Source: Flavobacterium sp. UBA807 (GTDB taxonomy: Bacteria; Bacteroidota; Bacteroidia; Flavobacteriales; Flavobacteriaceae). From it: DNA of 19,434 nt. Each line of letters begins with the position of its first letter. Position 1 is the stretch's first letter. The DNA lies in contig DBIH01000266.1 in NCBI GenBank assembly GCA_002296885.1, positions 1 through 19,434 on the forward strand, in the 5' to 3' direction. This document shows, piece by piece, positions 1 through 8,299 of this stretch. The translations under genes and the position numbers were made by a program. The notes beneath the pieces were generated by a model. That model made no database searches. It was not told the origin of the DNA and was given only the letters and a program-made list of their open reading frames with translations.

Positions 1-224
1 GGTCCGAAAGACTGGCTGGTTAAATAAATAGTGTTTTTATCTAAGGTACTTAAATCGGCTTTTATCTTTCTGTCTAAGGAATCGACAGCAGCCAAAACCG
101 CAATTATGGAAAATATCCCGATTGTTACACCCAACAAAGAAAGCATGGTTCGCAATTTGTTATTGCGCAGCGCATTCATGGCAAAAGCAAAACTTTCTTT
201 GAGCAGTCTTAAATAAAGTAGCAT
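1..224 (-). CDS. ABC transporter permease, MacB/FtsX type (N-terminal fragment, runs off window)
   Basis: Reading the minus strand from an ATG at 224 gives 74 complete codons with no stop before the window edge, so this is the 5' end of a longer gene. The protein begins MLLYLRLLKESFAFAMNALR. After a basic stretch (NNKLRT, residues 21-26) comes one hydrophobic segment at about 27-47 (LLGVTIGIFSIIAVLAAVDS), then the start of a periplasmic domain (DRKIKADLSTLDKNTIYL). A short cytoplasmic lead, a first membrane helix containing LGVTIGI and a periplasmic domain are the hallmark of MacB/LolC/FtsX-like permeases, which work with an ATPase in efflux or lipoprotein handling. The ATPase partner and the other three helices are outside the window, so the substrate cannot be inferred. 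The gene is divergent from purH. An internal ATG (residue 16) is a possible alternative start. Confidence 0.82.
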   Translation of the reverse strand, partial: MLLYLRLLKESFAFAMNALRNNKLRTMLSLLGVTIGIFSIIAVLAAVDSLDRKIKADLSTLDKNTIYLTSQSFG

Positions 225-366
225 TTAATGTTTTTTATGGAATTGTAAATTTCAATAAAAATAATGAAAATCACTACTTTTTTATTGAATGGTTTATTGG
301 TGTAAAAAAATAAAAAAAAGTTACAAAAAAGTTCAAAATCTGAATCGAGTTGAGATTGAAAAAAAC

Positions 367-374
367 TACTTTTG
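367..374 (+). promoter_or_regulatory. Bacteroidetes-type -7 box (TACTTTTG) upstream of purH
   Basis: TACTTTTG matches the flavobacterial -7 consensus TAnnTTTG and lies 22 bp before the purH ATG, which would give a short leader. I do not see a TTG at the ideal distance of about 19 bp; the nearest, at 350-352, is only 14 bp away. The region 225-396 between the divergent permease and purH genes is otherwise very AT-rich, with A-tracts at about 303-330 that could act as an upstream promoter element. No terminator or other structure is visible there. Confidence 0.5.
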
Positions 375-396
375 CGACACATAACACAACTACACA

Positions 397-1923
397 ATGA
401 GCACTACAAAAGTAATCCAATCAGCACTGATTTCAGTGTTTTCAAAAGAGGGTTTAGAGCCCGTCGTTCGGAAGCTACACGAACAAAATGTAACGATTTA
501 TTCGACCGGAGGAACCGAAGAATTCATCAACAATTTAGGAATTCCTGTAGTTCCTGTTGAAGAAGTTACCTCTTATCCTTCCATTCTTGGCGGAAGAGTA
601 AAAACCCTACATCCTAAAATCTTTGGTGGTATTCTCAATCGTCAGGAAAATGCAGGCGACATTCAGGAAATGATTGATTTCGAAATTCCACAGATTGATT
701 TGGTGATTGTTGATTTGTATCCGTTTGAAAAAACCGTTGCTTCGGGAGCCAGCGAAGCCGATATTATTGAAAAAATTGACATTGGTGGAATTTCATTAAT
801 ACGTGCAGCAGCTAAGAATTTTAAAGATACTGTAATTGTGGCTTCGGTAAATGAATATGCTACATTATTGGATTTTATTTCAAATCAAGATGGAGGAACA
901 ACTTTGGAGCAGCGAAAACTTTTGGCAACAAAAGCATTCCACGTTTCTTCACATTATGACACAGCGATTTTCAATTATTTCAATGAAGAGGATACGTATT
1001 ACAAAACCAGTATTTCGGAAGGTCAGATTTTAAGGTATGGTGAAAACCCGCATCAGAAAGGATTTTTCTTTGGCGAATTTGATAAGATGTTCAGCAAATT
1101 ACACGGTAAAGAGTTGTCATATAATAACTTGTTGGATGTTGATGCAGCTGTGAATCTGATTTTGGAATTCAAGAACAACCAGCCAACATTTGCAATTTTA
1201 AAGCATAACAATGCCTGCGGACTGGCGACAAGAAGCACTATGAAAGATGCCTATCTTGCTGCTTTAGCATGCGACTCAACTTCGGCTTTTGGCGGTGTTT
1301 TGATTGCTAATGGAAAAATTGATTCGGCGACAGCCAATGAAATAAATTCACTTTTCTGTGAAGTTGTGATCGCCCCGAAATTTGACGAAGAGGCAATTGC
1401 AATCTTATCTGAAAAGAAAAACAGAATTATTTTGGTGCAGCATGATGTTGAATTACCAAACAGTCAGGTCCGTACCTGTCTAAACGGATTATTAGTTCAG
1501 GACAGAAACAACATAACCGACTCAAAATCAGATTTAAATGTCGTTACCAATATGGTTCCGACTGATCAGGAAATCGATGATTTATTATTTGCATCAAAAA
1601 TTTGTAAAAATACGAAATCAAACACCATTGTATTTGCAAAAAACAGTACATTAGTGGCATCGGGAACAGGTCAGACTTCACGTGTCGATGCACTGAAACA
1701 AGCGGTTGAAAAAGCAGCAACTTTTGGGTTTGATTTGAAAGGTGCGGTGATGGCAAGCGATGCTTTCTTCCCTTTTCCCGACTGCGTAGAATTAGCTCAT
1801 AACGCAGGAATCACGGCTGTTATTCAGCCTGGAGGTTCGATAAAAGATGAGCTCAGCATTAATTTTTGTAATGAAAATAATGTTGCGATGGTATTTACAG
1901 GAACACGTCATTTTAAACATTAA
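397..1923 (+). CDS. purH: Bifunctional AICAR transformylase / IMP cyclohydrolase
   Basis: This cytoplasmic enzyme catalyses the last two steps of IMP synthesis: formyl transfer from 10-formyl-THF to AICAR, then ring closure to IMP. The 508-residue length is close to that of bacterial PurH (E. coli 529). The N-terminal MGS-like cyclohydrolase domain (about 1-200) shows STGGT (36-40), LGGRVKTLHPK (64-74) and DLYPF (106-110). The transformylase domain shows RYGENPHQ (213-220), the catalytic KH pair in LKHNNACG (K269, H270), SDAFFPFPD near the C-terminus, and the typical ending GTRHFKH. The ATG at 397 follows a -7-like box at 367-374; there is no Shine-Dalgarno sequence, as usual in this phylum. 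mreB begins 54 bp downstream on the same strand with its own candidate promoter box, so co-transcription is possible but not required. Confidence 0.97.
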   Translation: MSTTKVIQSALISVFSKEGLEPVVRKLHEQNVTIYSTGGTEEFINNLGIPVVPVEEVTSYPSILGGRVKTLHPKIFGGILNRQENAGDIQEMIDFEIPQIDLVIVDLYPFEKTVASGASEADIIEKIDIGGISLIRAAAKNFKDTVIVASVNEYATLLDFISNQDGGTTLEQRKLLATKAFHVSSHYDTAIFNYFNEEDTYYKTSISEGQILRYGENPHQKGFFFGEFDKMFSKLHGKELSYNNLLDVDAAVNLILEFKNNQPTFAILKHNNACGLATRSTMKDAYLAALACDSTSAFGGVLIANGKIDSATANEINSLFCEVVIAPKFDEEAIAILSEKKNRIILVQHDVELPNSQVRTCLNGLLVQDRNNITDSKSDLNVVTNMVPTDQEIDDLLFASKICKNTKSNTIVFAKNSTLVASGTGQTSRVDALKQAVEKAATFGFDLKGAVMASDAFFPFPDCVELAHNAGITAVIQPGGSIKDELSINFCNENNVAMVFTGTRHFKH

Positions 1924-1929
1924 TTTGTT

Positions 1930-1937
1930 TACCTTTG
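1930..1937 (+). promoter_or_regulatory. -7-like box (TACCTTTG) upstream of mreB
   Basis: TACCTTTG fits TAnnTTTG exactly and starts 7 bp after the purH stop, 40 bp before the mreB ATG. No clear TTG -33 element was found at 17-23 bp, so this is a candidate internal promoter rather than a firm one. Confidence 0.4.
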
Positions 1938-1977
1938 TGCGTTAAAATTTTATAAACGTTAAACCCTAAAAAAACCT

Positions 1978-3006
1978 ATGGGATTTTTTGATTTCATGAC
2001 CGAGGACATTGCGATTGACCTTGGTACCGCAAACACTCTGATAATACACAACGACAAGGTTGTAATTGATAGCCCTTCAATTGTTGCACGTGACCGAATA
2101 TCGGGGAAAATTATCGCTGTTGGGAAAGAAGCCAACATGATGCAGGGAAAAACCCATGAAAACATAAAAACCATACGTCCACTAAAAGACGGGGTTATCG
2201 CCGACTTTGATGCGTCTGAAAAAATGATTTCGATGTTCATCAAAAGCATTCCAGCCTTAAAGAAAAAAATGTTTACACCAGCATTGCGTATGGTGGTTTG
2301 TATTCCATCGGGAATTACCGAAGTGGAAATGCGTGCGGTTAAGGAAAGCTGTGAACGTGTAAACGGAAAAGAAGTTTATCTAATCCACGAACCAATGGCG
2401 GCAGCAATTGGTATTGGTATCGATATCATGCAGCCAAAAGGAAATATGATTGTTGATATCGGAGGTGGTACAACAGAAATTGCAGTTATCGCTTTAGGCG
2501 GTATCGTTTGTGACAAATCCGTGAAAATTGCCGGTGACGTTTTCACAAATGACATTGTTTACTACATGAGAACCCAACACAATTTATTTGTGGGTGAAAG
2601 CACTGCTGAGAAAATCAAAATTACCATCGGAGCGGCTACAGATGATTTGGAAACTCCACCAGATGACATGTCGGTTCAAGGTCGTGACCTTTTGACCGGA
2701 AAACCAAAACAGGTTGAAGTATCCTATAGAGAAATCGCAAAGGCCTTAGATAAATCAATACAGCGTATTGAAGATGCGATTATGGAAACCTTATCACAAA
2801 CACCACCGGAATTAGCAGCTGATATTTATAATACCGGAATCTATCTTGCAGGTGGAGGTTCGATGTTGAGAGGTTTGGACAAACGTATTTCACAAAAAAC
2901 CGACTTACCGGTTTACATCGCGGAAGATCCGTTGAGAGCGGTTGTTCGCGGAACGGGTATGGCACTTAAAAATATTCCGAAATTCAGAAGTATTTTAATT
3001 AAATAA
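1978..3006 (+). CDS. mreB: Rod shape-determining protein MreB (bacterial actin)
   Basis: MreB is an actin-like ATPase that forms short membrane-bound filaments on the inner face of the cytoplasmic membrane and directs side-wall synthesis by the RodA-PBP2 complex. The length (342 aa) is standard. The actin-fold signatures are in order: phosphate 1 DLGTANT (14-20), HEPMAAAIG (137-145), phosphate 2 VDIGGGTTEIAV (159-170), adenosine motif LAGGGSMLRGL (290-300) and DPLRAVVRGTG (317-327). The N-terminus MGFFDFMTEDIAIDLG is typical of flavobacterial MreB. It is the first gene of the complete cluster mreBCD-mrdA-rodA. The 72-bp gap to mreC is the largest within the cluster. Confidence 0.98.
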   Translation: MGFFDFMTEDIAIDLGTANTLIIHNDKVVIDSPSIVARDRISGKIIAVGKEANMMQGKTHENIKTIRPLKDGVIADFDASEKMISMFIKSIPALKKKMFTPALRMVVCIPSGITEVEMRAVKESCERVNGKEVYLIHEPMAAAIGIGIDIMQPKGNMIVDIGGGTTEIAVIALGGIVCDKSVKIAGDVFTNDIVYYMRTQHNLFVGESTAEKIKITIGAATDDLETPPDDMSVQGRDLLTGKPKQVEVSYREIAKALDKSIQRIEDAIMETLSQTPPELAADIYNTGIYLAGGGSMLRGLDKRISQKTDLPVYIAEDPLRAVVRGTGMALKNIPKFRSILIK

Positions 3007-3030
3007 TTCGTCCCCAAACCAATTATTTTT

Positions 3031-3038
3031 TACCTTTA
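3031..3038 (+). promoter_or_regulatory. Weak -7-like box (TACCTTTA) upstream of mreC
   Basis: TACCTTTA differs from TAnnTTTG only at its last base and sits 40 bp before the mreC ATG, the same distance as the box upstream of mreB. There is no convincing -33 element. It could give mreCD-mrdA-rodA expression separate from mreB. Confidence 0.25.
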
Positions 3039-3078
3039 TTTCGACGGATATTTATAACAAACTTTATACAGTTTAAAA

Positions 3079-3906
3079 ATGCAGCAAATTTTTAATTTTA
3101 TACTAAAAAACAGTAATCGCTTACTGTTTTTGCTGCTTTTGATACTATCCTTTTCGTTGACAATCCAGTCTCATTCCTATCATAAAAGTAAAATCATTAG
3201 CTCGGCTAATTTCTTTACCGGTGGGATTTATGAAAAGATAAACAGCGTTGATGAATATTTTGGATTGAGAAAACAAAACGAAGAACTGGCTCAGGAAAAT
3301 GCCCGTTTGAAATCGATTTTATTCAACCTGAAAGACACTACAAAATTACCTGAAATAGACACCATCAAAGGCGTTAGAAAAACGGATATTATTGTCTCTA
3401 AGGTAATTCACAATTCTTACAGTATCCAAGAAAACTTCATTACAATTAATAACGGATCGGCATCGGGCATCAAACCAAATATGGGTGTCATCAACAGTGC
3501 CGGAATTGTGGGAATTGTGGACAACACTTCTAAAAATTTCGCAACTGTAATCAGTATTCTGAATGTCAATTCTAAAATCAATGCGAAGATTAAGAAATCA
3601 AATCACTTTGGTTCATTGGTTTGGAATGGAAAAAGTACCGGGTTTGTTCAGCTGATTGATGTGCCTCGTTTGGCAAGCGTTCGAAAAGGGGACACCATAG
3701 TTACCGGAGAACAATCAACCATCTTCCCGGAAAACATTGGTATCGGAACTATAGAAAGGGTTTATACTGATAATGAAACCAATTACTATACTTTGGATAT
3801 TAAATTGTTTAATGACATGACCAACTTAGGCCATGTATATGTCATTAAAAACAAAGACGCCGAAGAAATTACGAATTTGGAAAACAAGAACAAGAAAGAT
3901 GAATAG
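3079..3906 (+). CDS. mreC: Rod shape-determining protein MreC
   Basis: MreC is a bitopic inner-membrane protein whose periplasmic beta domain binds and activates PBP2 in the elongasome. The 275-residue product has one hydrophobic segment at about 14-29 with a short basic cytoplasmic lead. A predicted coiled coil follows (about 60-84, rich in Q/N/E/L: QNEELAQENARLK), then the two-barrel MreC domain with the conserved NNGSASGIKPNMGVI (124-138) and TGEQSTIFPENIGIG (209-223). The tail from about 257 is charged (K, E, N, D). The last codons overlap the start of mreD by 8 bp (ATGAATAG), which indicates translational coupling. Family membership is clear from the fold order and the genes on both sides. 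Confidence 0.96.
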   Translation: MQQIFNFILKNSNRLLFLLLLILSFSLTIQSHSYHKSKIISSANFFTGGIYEKINSVDEYFGLRKQNEELAQENARLKSILFNLKDTTKLPEIDTIKGVRKTDIIVSKVIHNSYSIQENFITINNGSASGIKPNMGVINSAGIVGIVDNTSKNFATVISILNVNSKINAKIKKSNHFGSLVWNGKSTGFVQLIDVPRLASVRKGDTIVTGEQSTIFPENIGIGTIERVYTDNETNYYTLDIKLFNDMTNLGHVYVIKNKDAEEITNLENKNKKDE

Positions 3907-4405
3907 TGCCTTGTTGGGAAATATTGCCCGTTTCATACTGTTGCTTGCTGCACAGGTTTTGATATTCAACAGGGTTGACCTTTTTGGTTTTATCAATCCG
4001 TTTCCTTATGTTCTTTTCATCATTTTGTATCCCGTAAATGGTAACAAAACCGGGCTTTTAGTCTCTAGTTTTTTTCTGGGATTATTGATGGATATGTTTT
4101 GGAATTCTGGAGGTGTACATGCTGCCGCATGTGTAGTCCTTGCCTATTACAGACCGGCAATCTTTAAATTTTCATTCGGATTGAGTTATGAATACCAAAC
4201 GGTTAAGCTAAACGATGTCTTGACACCAGAGCGGTTTTCATTCATACTAATTGCGGTCGTAATTCATCACTTTGTATTGTTTGTACTCGAGATTTTCAAA
4301 ATTAGTTTCCTCTGGGATATTTTAGTACGAACCATTTTGAGTACTATTTTCACAATTATTACTTGCATCATTATCATCTATATAATCAAGCCGAGTAAAC
4401 GATGA
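3899..4405 (+). CDS. mreD: Rod shape-determining protein MreD
   Basis: MreD is a small polytopic inner-membrane subunit of the elongasome that partners MreC. The frame stays open upstream to an ATG at 3833, but that extension would be read entirely inside mreC and is highly basic. The ATG at 3899, preceded by the purine-rich AACAAGAAAG and overlapping the mreC stop, gives the normal MreD N-terminus (MNSALLGNIARFILLLAAQV) and 168 residues. About five hydrophobic segments are visible (roughly 7-24, 31-48, 51-66, 70-85 and the last 50 residues), with NPFPYVLFIILYPV and LGLLMDMFWNSGGVHAAA typical of Bacteroidetes MreD. The stop codon overlaps the mrdA start in an ATGA. Confidence 0.93.
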   Translation: MNSALLGNIARFILLLAAQVLIFNRVDLFGFINPFPYVLFIILYPVNGNKTGLLVSSFFLGLLMDMFWNSGGVHAAACVVLAYYRPAIFKFSFGLSYEYQTVKLNDVLTPERFSFILIAVVIHHFVLFVLEIFKISFLWDILVRTILSTIFTIITCIIIIYIIKPSKR

Positions 4406-6357
4406 GAAAAGTTTTGCTGCCGACAATCATATTTATTTGTACAATTTTACTTGTATTAAGGCTTTTTTATCTTCAGGTTATCGATGATTCCTTAAAACTA
4501 AAATCAGATAACAATGCTATAAAAATTGCCTATGATTATCCTGAACGAGGTTATATTTATGACCGGAATGGCAAGCTATTGGTAGCCAATCAGCCTTCTT
4601 ATGACATCATGGTAATTCCGAAAGATGTCAAAGATTTGGATACAACCGAATTCTGTTCGTTATTAAAAATCACCAAAGAAGATTTCCTAAAGAAAATGGC
4701 TAAGGCAAGAGTCTACAGTCCAAGGCTTCCATCTGTATTCCTGTCACAACTTAACAAAAAAGAATATGCAGGTTTTCAGGAAATTGAAAGAAAATTTGTT
4801 GGCTTTTATATACAGAAAAGAGCTTTAAGAGATTATCAGGTAGCTTATGGCGCCAATGTTTTTGGTTTTATAACTCAGGTTAACGATAAAATAATCCAGA
4901 AAAATAAATATTACAACAGTGGTGATTTGATTGGCCGCCAGGGTGTTGAAGAAAGTTATGAAGATGTTTTACGTGGCGTAAAAGGTGTAAAATACATTCA
5001 GAAGGACAAATATAACCGTGAAATTGGTTCTTACAAAGAAGGAAAATTTGATACCATCGCCGTTCAGGGAAAAGACATTACGCTTTCCATCGATGCTGAT
5101 CTTCAAAAGTACGGCGAAGAACTTATGATCAATAAGCGCGGTGGAATTGTAGCTATTGAACCTAAAACGGGAGAGATTTTAGCTTTGGTAACTGCCCCTT
5201 CATACGATCCGGCAATTCTTGTGGGCAGGGAACGTTCCAAAAATTATACGATGCTCTACCACGACTCTATTGCAAAACCTTTATACGATAGAGGTTTGCT
5301 GGCAGAATATACTCCAGGTTCCCCGTTTAAAATATTAACCGGTTTAGTGGCGCTTCAGGAAGGTGCCATTGATGAGAATTTTACAACTTTCTGTCATCAC
5401 GGATTTAGTTATGCTCCCGGACGTTTTATGAAGTGTCACTGTCACGGAGGTGCTATGCAGCTCCATCGCGGAATATACGAATCGTGCAATACCTTCTTTT
5501 CGACATCTTACATGCGAACCATTGACAAATTCAATAACCCGCCAAAAGGAGTAGATGTTTGGAGTAATCACTTAAAAAGTTTTGGACTTGGACAATTCAT
5601 GGGTTATGATTTACCTACGGGGCGTAAAGGGAAAATTCCAACATCCAAAACCTATAAAAAAATGTATCCGGGTTGGGGTTGGTCAAGTAGAACCATTGTA
5701 TCCAATGCCATTGGACAGGGAGAGGTTTTAATGACGCCAATCCAGTTAGCCAATATGATTGCTACTGTTGCGAACAGAGGTTATTATTATACGCCGCATA
5801 TTATCAAGAAAATCAAGGGCACTCCTATTGATAAGCGATTTACAACAAAACATGTAACAACCATCGACAGGAAATATTTTGAGCCTATGATTAGTGGTTT
5901 GTTTGACGTGTATAATTTTGGAACAGCTCACGGACTAAATGTTGAAGGCATTGATATTTGCGGTAAGACCGGAACGGCCGAGAACTTTGCCAAAATAAAT
6001 GGTAAAAGAGTCAAGCTTCAGGATCACTCTATATTTGTAGCTTTTGCTCCGAAAGACAATCCAAAAATTGCCATTGCAGTATTTGTAGAAAATGGATATT
6101 GGGGTGCTCGTTGGGCAGGACCAATTACAAGTTTGATGATTGAAAAATACATCAAGAAGAAAATTACCAGAACCGATTTAGAAAAACGAATGCTTGAAGG
6201 AAGTCTTCAGGGAGAATACAATAAGTATTATGCAAAACCTATTGTAGATACATTGATTAAATCGAAAGTTGATGATAGCAAACTCAAACTCGAAATCAAA
6301 CCGGAAGTTAAGGCGGAAAAAACTGAAGTAAAAGAACCTGAGCAACCAGACAATTAA
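4402..6357 (+). CDS. mrdA: Penicillin-binding protein 2, elongation transpeptidase
   Basis: This class B penicillin-binding protein cross-links peptidoglycan made by RodA during side-wall growth. It has 651 residues. A membrane anchor lies at about 5-25, followed by the pedestal domain with PERGYIYDRNG (47-57) and the region 140-200 (YQVAYGANVFGFI, GRQGVEESYEDVLRG). The transpeptidase domain shows all three active-site motifs: S307-PF-K310 (SxxK), S361-C-N363 (SxN) and K522-TG-T525 (KTGT). A Cys/His-rich stretch (C331, H332, H333, C345, H346, C347, H348) lies between the first two motifs. The C-terminal tail (about 610-651) is rich in K, E and P and of low complexity. The start overlaps the mreD stop (ATGA), and rodA follows after 7 bp, so these genes are almost certainly co-translated. 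Confidence 0.97.
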   Translation: MRKVLLPTIIFICTILLVLRLFYLQVIDDSLKLKSDNNAIKIAYDYPERGYIYDRNGKLLVANQPSYDIMVIPKDVKDLDTTEFCSLLKITKEDFLKKMAKARVYSPRLPSVFLSQLNKKEYAGFQEIERKFVGFYIQKRALRDYQVAYGANVFGFITQVNDKIIQKNKYYNSGDLIGRQGVEESYEDVLRGVKGVKYIQKDKYNREIGSYKEGKFDTIAVQGKDITLSIDADLQKYGEELMINKRGGIVAIEPKTGEILALVTAPSYDPAILVGRERSKNYTMLYHDSIAKPLYDRGLLAEYTPGSPFKILTGLVALQEGAIDENFTTFCHHGFSYAPGRFMKCHCHGGAMQLHRGIYESCNTFFSTSYMRTIDKFNNPPKGVDVWSNHLKSFGLGQFMGYDLPTGRKGKIPTSKTYKKMYPGWGWSSRTIVSNAIGQGEVLMTPIQLANMIATVANRGYYYTPHIIKKIKGTPIDKRFTTKHVTTIDRKYFEPMISGLFDVYNFGTAHGLNVEGIDICGKTGTAENFAKINGKRVKLQDHSIFVAFAPKDNPKIAIAVFVENGYWGARWAGPITSLMIEKYIKKKITRTDLEKRMLEGSLQGEYNKYYAKPIVDTLIKSKVDDSKLKLEIKPEVKAEKTEVKEPEQPDN

Positions 6358-6364
6358 AAAGAAA

Positions 6365-7624
6365 ATGAAAAATCAAAGTGTAACAAATAATCTTGACTGG
6401 ATGAGTGTTGCCATCTATATCGTCTTGGTGATATTAGGTTGGCTTAACATTTATTCGTCTTCATTATCTTCTGTTGCTGATGAAACTTCGATTTTTGATT
6501 TTACCCAAATTTATGGTAAGCAATTTATGTTTATCATACTTTCCATTCCGTTAATATTCATCGTTATGTCTGTTGACGGGAAGTTTTATGAGAAATTTTC
6601 CAGTGTGATTTATGTCATTGGTTTGCTTTCGCTGGCGGGTTTGTTTGTATTTGGAAAAACCATTAAGGGTCAGGCCAACTGGTACTCCTTTGGTTCCTTT
6701 GGCTTACAACCTTCTGAATTTGTAAAAGCATCTACAGCATTGGCTTTAGCCAAATACCTAAGCGATGTACAGGTCAACCTCAAGGATATGAATCGGCAGG
6801 TTCAGGCCTTAGGAATCTTATTTCTGCCCATACTTTTGATTATCCCACACGATCCAGGTAGTGCTTTGATATATAGCGTTTTCATTTTGGTCCTTTATCG
6901 TGAAGGCTTACCTGCCTGGTATGTATGGACTGGCTTTATTGCTTTGGTTTTATTCGTCCTGGCTTTGATTATAAAGCCATTAATACTAACCATTATTGCA
7001 CTTTTTGTAATTATCTTTATTTATTACAGAAGCAGGATTATTAACCGAAACTGGATCTTGAGTTCCATTATTTTTGTGATGATTGGTGGATTTGTTTTCT
7101 CTGTTGATTATGTCTTTACCAACGTATTCCAACAGCATCATCGTGACCGTTTCAATATTCTTTTGGGAAAAGAAGTCGATATGAAAGGTATCGGATACAA
7201 CACCAACCAATCAGAAATTGCTATTGGATCAGGTGGCTGGTTTGGAAAGGGATATCTTGAAGGAACGCAAACCAAGGGTGGGTTTGTTCCAGAGCAGCAT
7301 ACCGATTATATTTTTACAACTGTTGGTGAAGAATGGGGATTTGTAGGCTGTTTGTTTGTAATGGCACTTTTTGTCTTATTGATTATGCGGATTATTTATC
7401 TGGCAGAACGGCAGAAGACTAAGTTTAGCCGAGTCTATGGCTATTGTGTTGCCGGAATCTTATTCATTCACTTTTTTGTAAACATTGCCATGGTAGCGGG
7501 TATTTTCCCTACGATTGGTGTTCCGCTTCCATTCTTCTCATATGGAGGTTCCGGATTATGGGGTTTTACCATTCTTTTGTTTATTTTCCTCAAAATGGAT
7601 GCGAACAAAGTAAATGAATGGTAA
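6365..7624 (+). CDS. rodA: Peptidoglycan glycosyltransferase RodA (SEDS family)
   Basis: RodA polymerises lipid II into glycan strands in the inner membrane as the partner of PBP2. The 419-residue protein is polytopic, with about ten hydrophobic segments. SEDS signatures are present: FGLQPSEFVK (112-121), PHDPGSALIY (161-170), IAIGSGGWFGKG (285-296), PEQHTDYIF (309-317, containing the conserved Asp D314 in the region of the catalytic loop), GEEWGF (321-326) and GVPLPFFSYGGSG (385-397). The product resembles RodA rather than FtsW, mainly because it sits directly after mrdA in the mre cluster. It starts 7 bp after the mrdA stop and appears to be the last gene of the cluster. Confidence 0.96.
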   Translation: MKNQSVTNNLDWMSVAIYIVLVILGWLNIYSSSLSSVADETSIFDFTQIYGKQFMFIILSIPLIFIVMSVDGKFYEKFSSVIYVIGLLSLAGLFVFGKTIKGQANWYSFGSFGLQPSEFVKASTALALAKYLSDVQVNLKDMNRQVQALGILFLPILLIIPHDPGSALIYSVFILVLYREGLPAWYVWTGFIALVLFVLALIIKPLILTIIALFVIIFIYYRSRIINRNWILSSIIFVMIGGFVFSVDYVFTNVFQQHHRDRFNILLGKEVDMKGIGYNTNQSEIAIGSGGWFGKGYLEGTQTKGGFVPEQHTDYIFTTVGEEWGFVGCLFVMALFVLLIMRIIYLAERQKTKFSRVYGYCVAGILFIHFFVNIAMVAGIFPTIGVPLPFFSYGGSGLWGFTILLFIFLKMDANKVNEW

Positions 7625-7672
7625 TCACAAATTAAAAATTTCAACTGGTTTTCATAACTAATAATTTCTATT

Positions 7673-7680
7673 TAATTTTG
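7673..7680 (+). promoter_or_regulatory. -7-like box (TAATTTTG) upstream of the coiled-coil gene
   Basis: TAATTTTG matches TAnnTTTG and lies 22 bp before the ATG at 7703, the same distance as the box upstream of purH. No TTG is visible at the preferred -33 distance. It suggests that this gene can be transcribed separately from rodA. Confidence 0.4.
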
Positions 7681-7702
7681 CTTCTCCTAAAAACAGAAAA
7701 TT

Positions 7703-8242
7703 ATGAAGCTAAGAATCATTACATTACTTTTCCTTGTGAAAATTGCTCCGGCAATAGCACAAACGGAAACCAACACAAAACCTGTTGATACCATTGCATT
7801 AAAAACTGTAGGCATTGAAACGGTTACCAAAGAAAATACAACTCCTGCACTTACCGAGCAACAAGTTGCTGACATTCAAAAAAGCACATTAGAAAATCAA
7901 AAGGAAGCGGAAAGGATAAAAGCAAAAGCCGAAGCTGACGCAAAAGCATTAGAAAAAGAACAAAAGAAATTAGAAAAGGAAAAAAGGCGTTTCGAAAGAG
8001 AACAAGACAGAATTGCCGATGCAGAAAAAGACGTCATCAAAACCAAAGAAAAGATTGTCAGGGAAAAAGAAAGGCTTGATAAAATGAATTCCAGATTAGA
8101 AAAGGATAAACGAAAAGGAAAGCTTACTGATATTGAAATTGAAAAGGAAAACATCAAAATCAGCAAACAACAAATCGAAATAAAAGAACTTCAGGAAGAT
8201 CTTGATAAAGCCGAAAAGAAACTTAATAAATTAAGAAATTAA
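7703..8242 (+). CDS. Exported charged coiled-coil protein of unknown function
   Basis: I do not recognise a family. The 179-residue product starts with a signal peptide (MKLRIITLLFLVKIAPAIAQ, probable cleavage around A19/Q20, no lipobox). A 30-residue T/V-rich linker follows, then an almost uninterrupted helix-forming stretch from about 52 to the end, dominated by K, E, R, D and Q with regular hydrophobic spacing. That composition predicts one long coiled coil or single alpha helix. No membrane anchor, enzyme motif or peptidoglycan-binding motif is visible, so it should be periplasmic and soluble. It follows rodA by 78 bp and is closed by a strong terminator, so it may be either the last gene of the mre cluster or a single-gene unit with its own promoter. 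A TolA-like spacer or a filament-forming scaffold are guesses only. Confidence 0.8.
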   Translation: MKLRIITLLFLVKIAPAIAQTETNTKPVDTIALKTVGIETVTKENTTPALTEQQVADIQKSTLENQKEAERIKAKAEADAKALEKEQKKLEKEKRRFEREQDRIADAEKDVIKTKEKIVREKERLDKMNSRLEKDKRKGKLTDIEIEKENIKISKQQIEIKELQEDLDKAEKKLNKLRN

Positions 8243-8249
8243 TAAAAGA

Positions 8250-8277
8250 AAAAGCCATCCAAATTTGGATGGCTTTT
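8250..8277. terminator. Bidirectional intrinsic terminator between convergent genes
   Basis: A perfect 14-bp inverted repeat with no spacer (left arm 8250-8263, right arm 8264-8277; core GCCATCC/GGATGGC flanked by A- and T-runs). In practice the central AAATTT forms the loop. It is flanked by TTTTCTTTT on the plus side and, read on the minus strand, by TTTTTCTTTTATT. It lies 8 bp after the coiled-coil gene stop and 23 bp after the prc stop on the other strand, so it can end both transcripts. Confidence 0.92.
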
Positions 8278-8299
8278 CTTTTGAAATTATAATATCAGA

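Noticed and set aside
31..216. Plus-strand open frame of 61 codons at the left edge
   Set aside because: It is the antisense shadow of the ABC permease N-terminus, which reads as a recognisable protein on the minus strand.
303..330. A-rich tract upstream of purH as a possible terminator of something upstream
   Set aside because: There is no stem beside it, and both flanking genes point away from it. It is simply AT-rich divergent promoter DNA.
3833..3898. 22-codon N-terminal extension of mreD
   Set aside because: It lies wholly within mreC, is strongly basic and unlike MreD N-termini. The ATG at 3899 overlapping the mreC stop fits the family.
7897..8166. Minus-strand open frame of 89 codons rich in S and F
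   Set aside because: It is the antisense of the K/E-rich coiled-coil gene; Lys/Glu codons read backwards give Phe/Leu/Ser.
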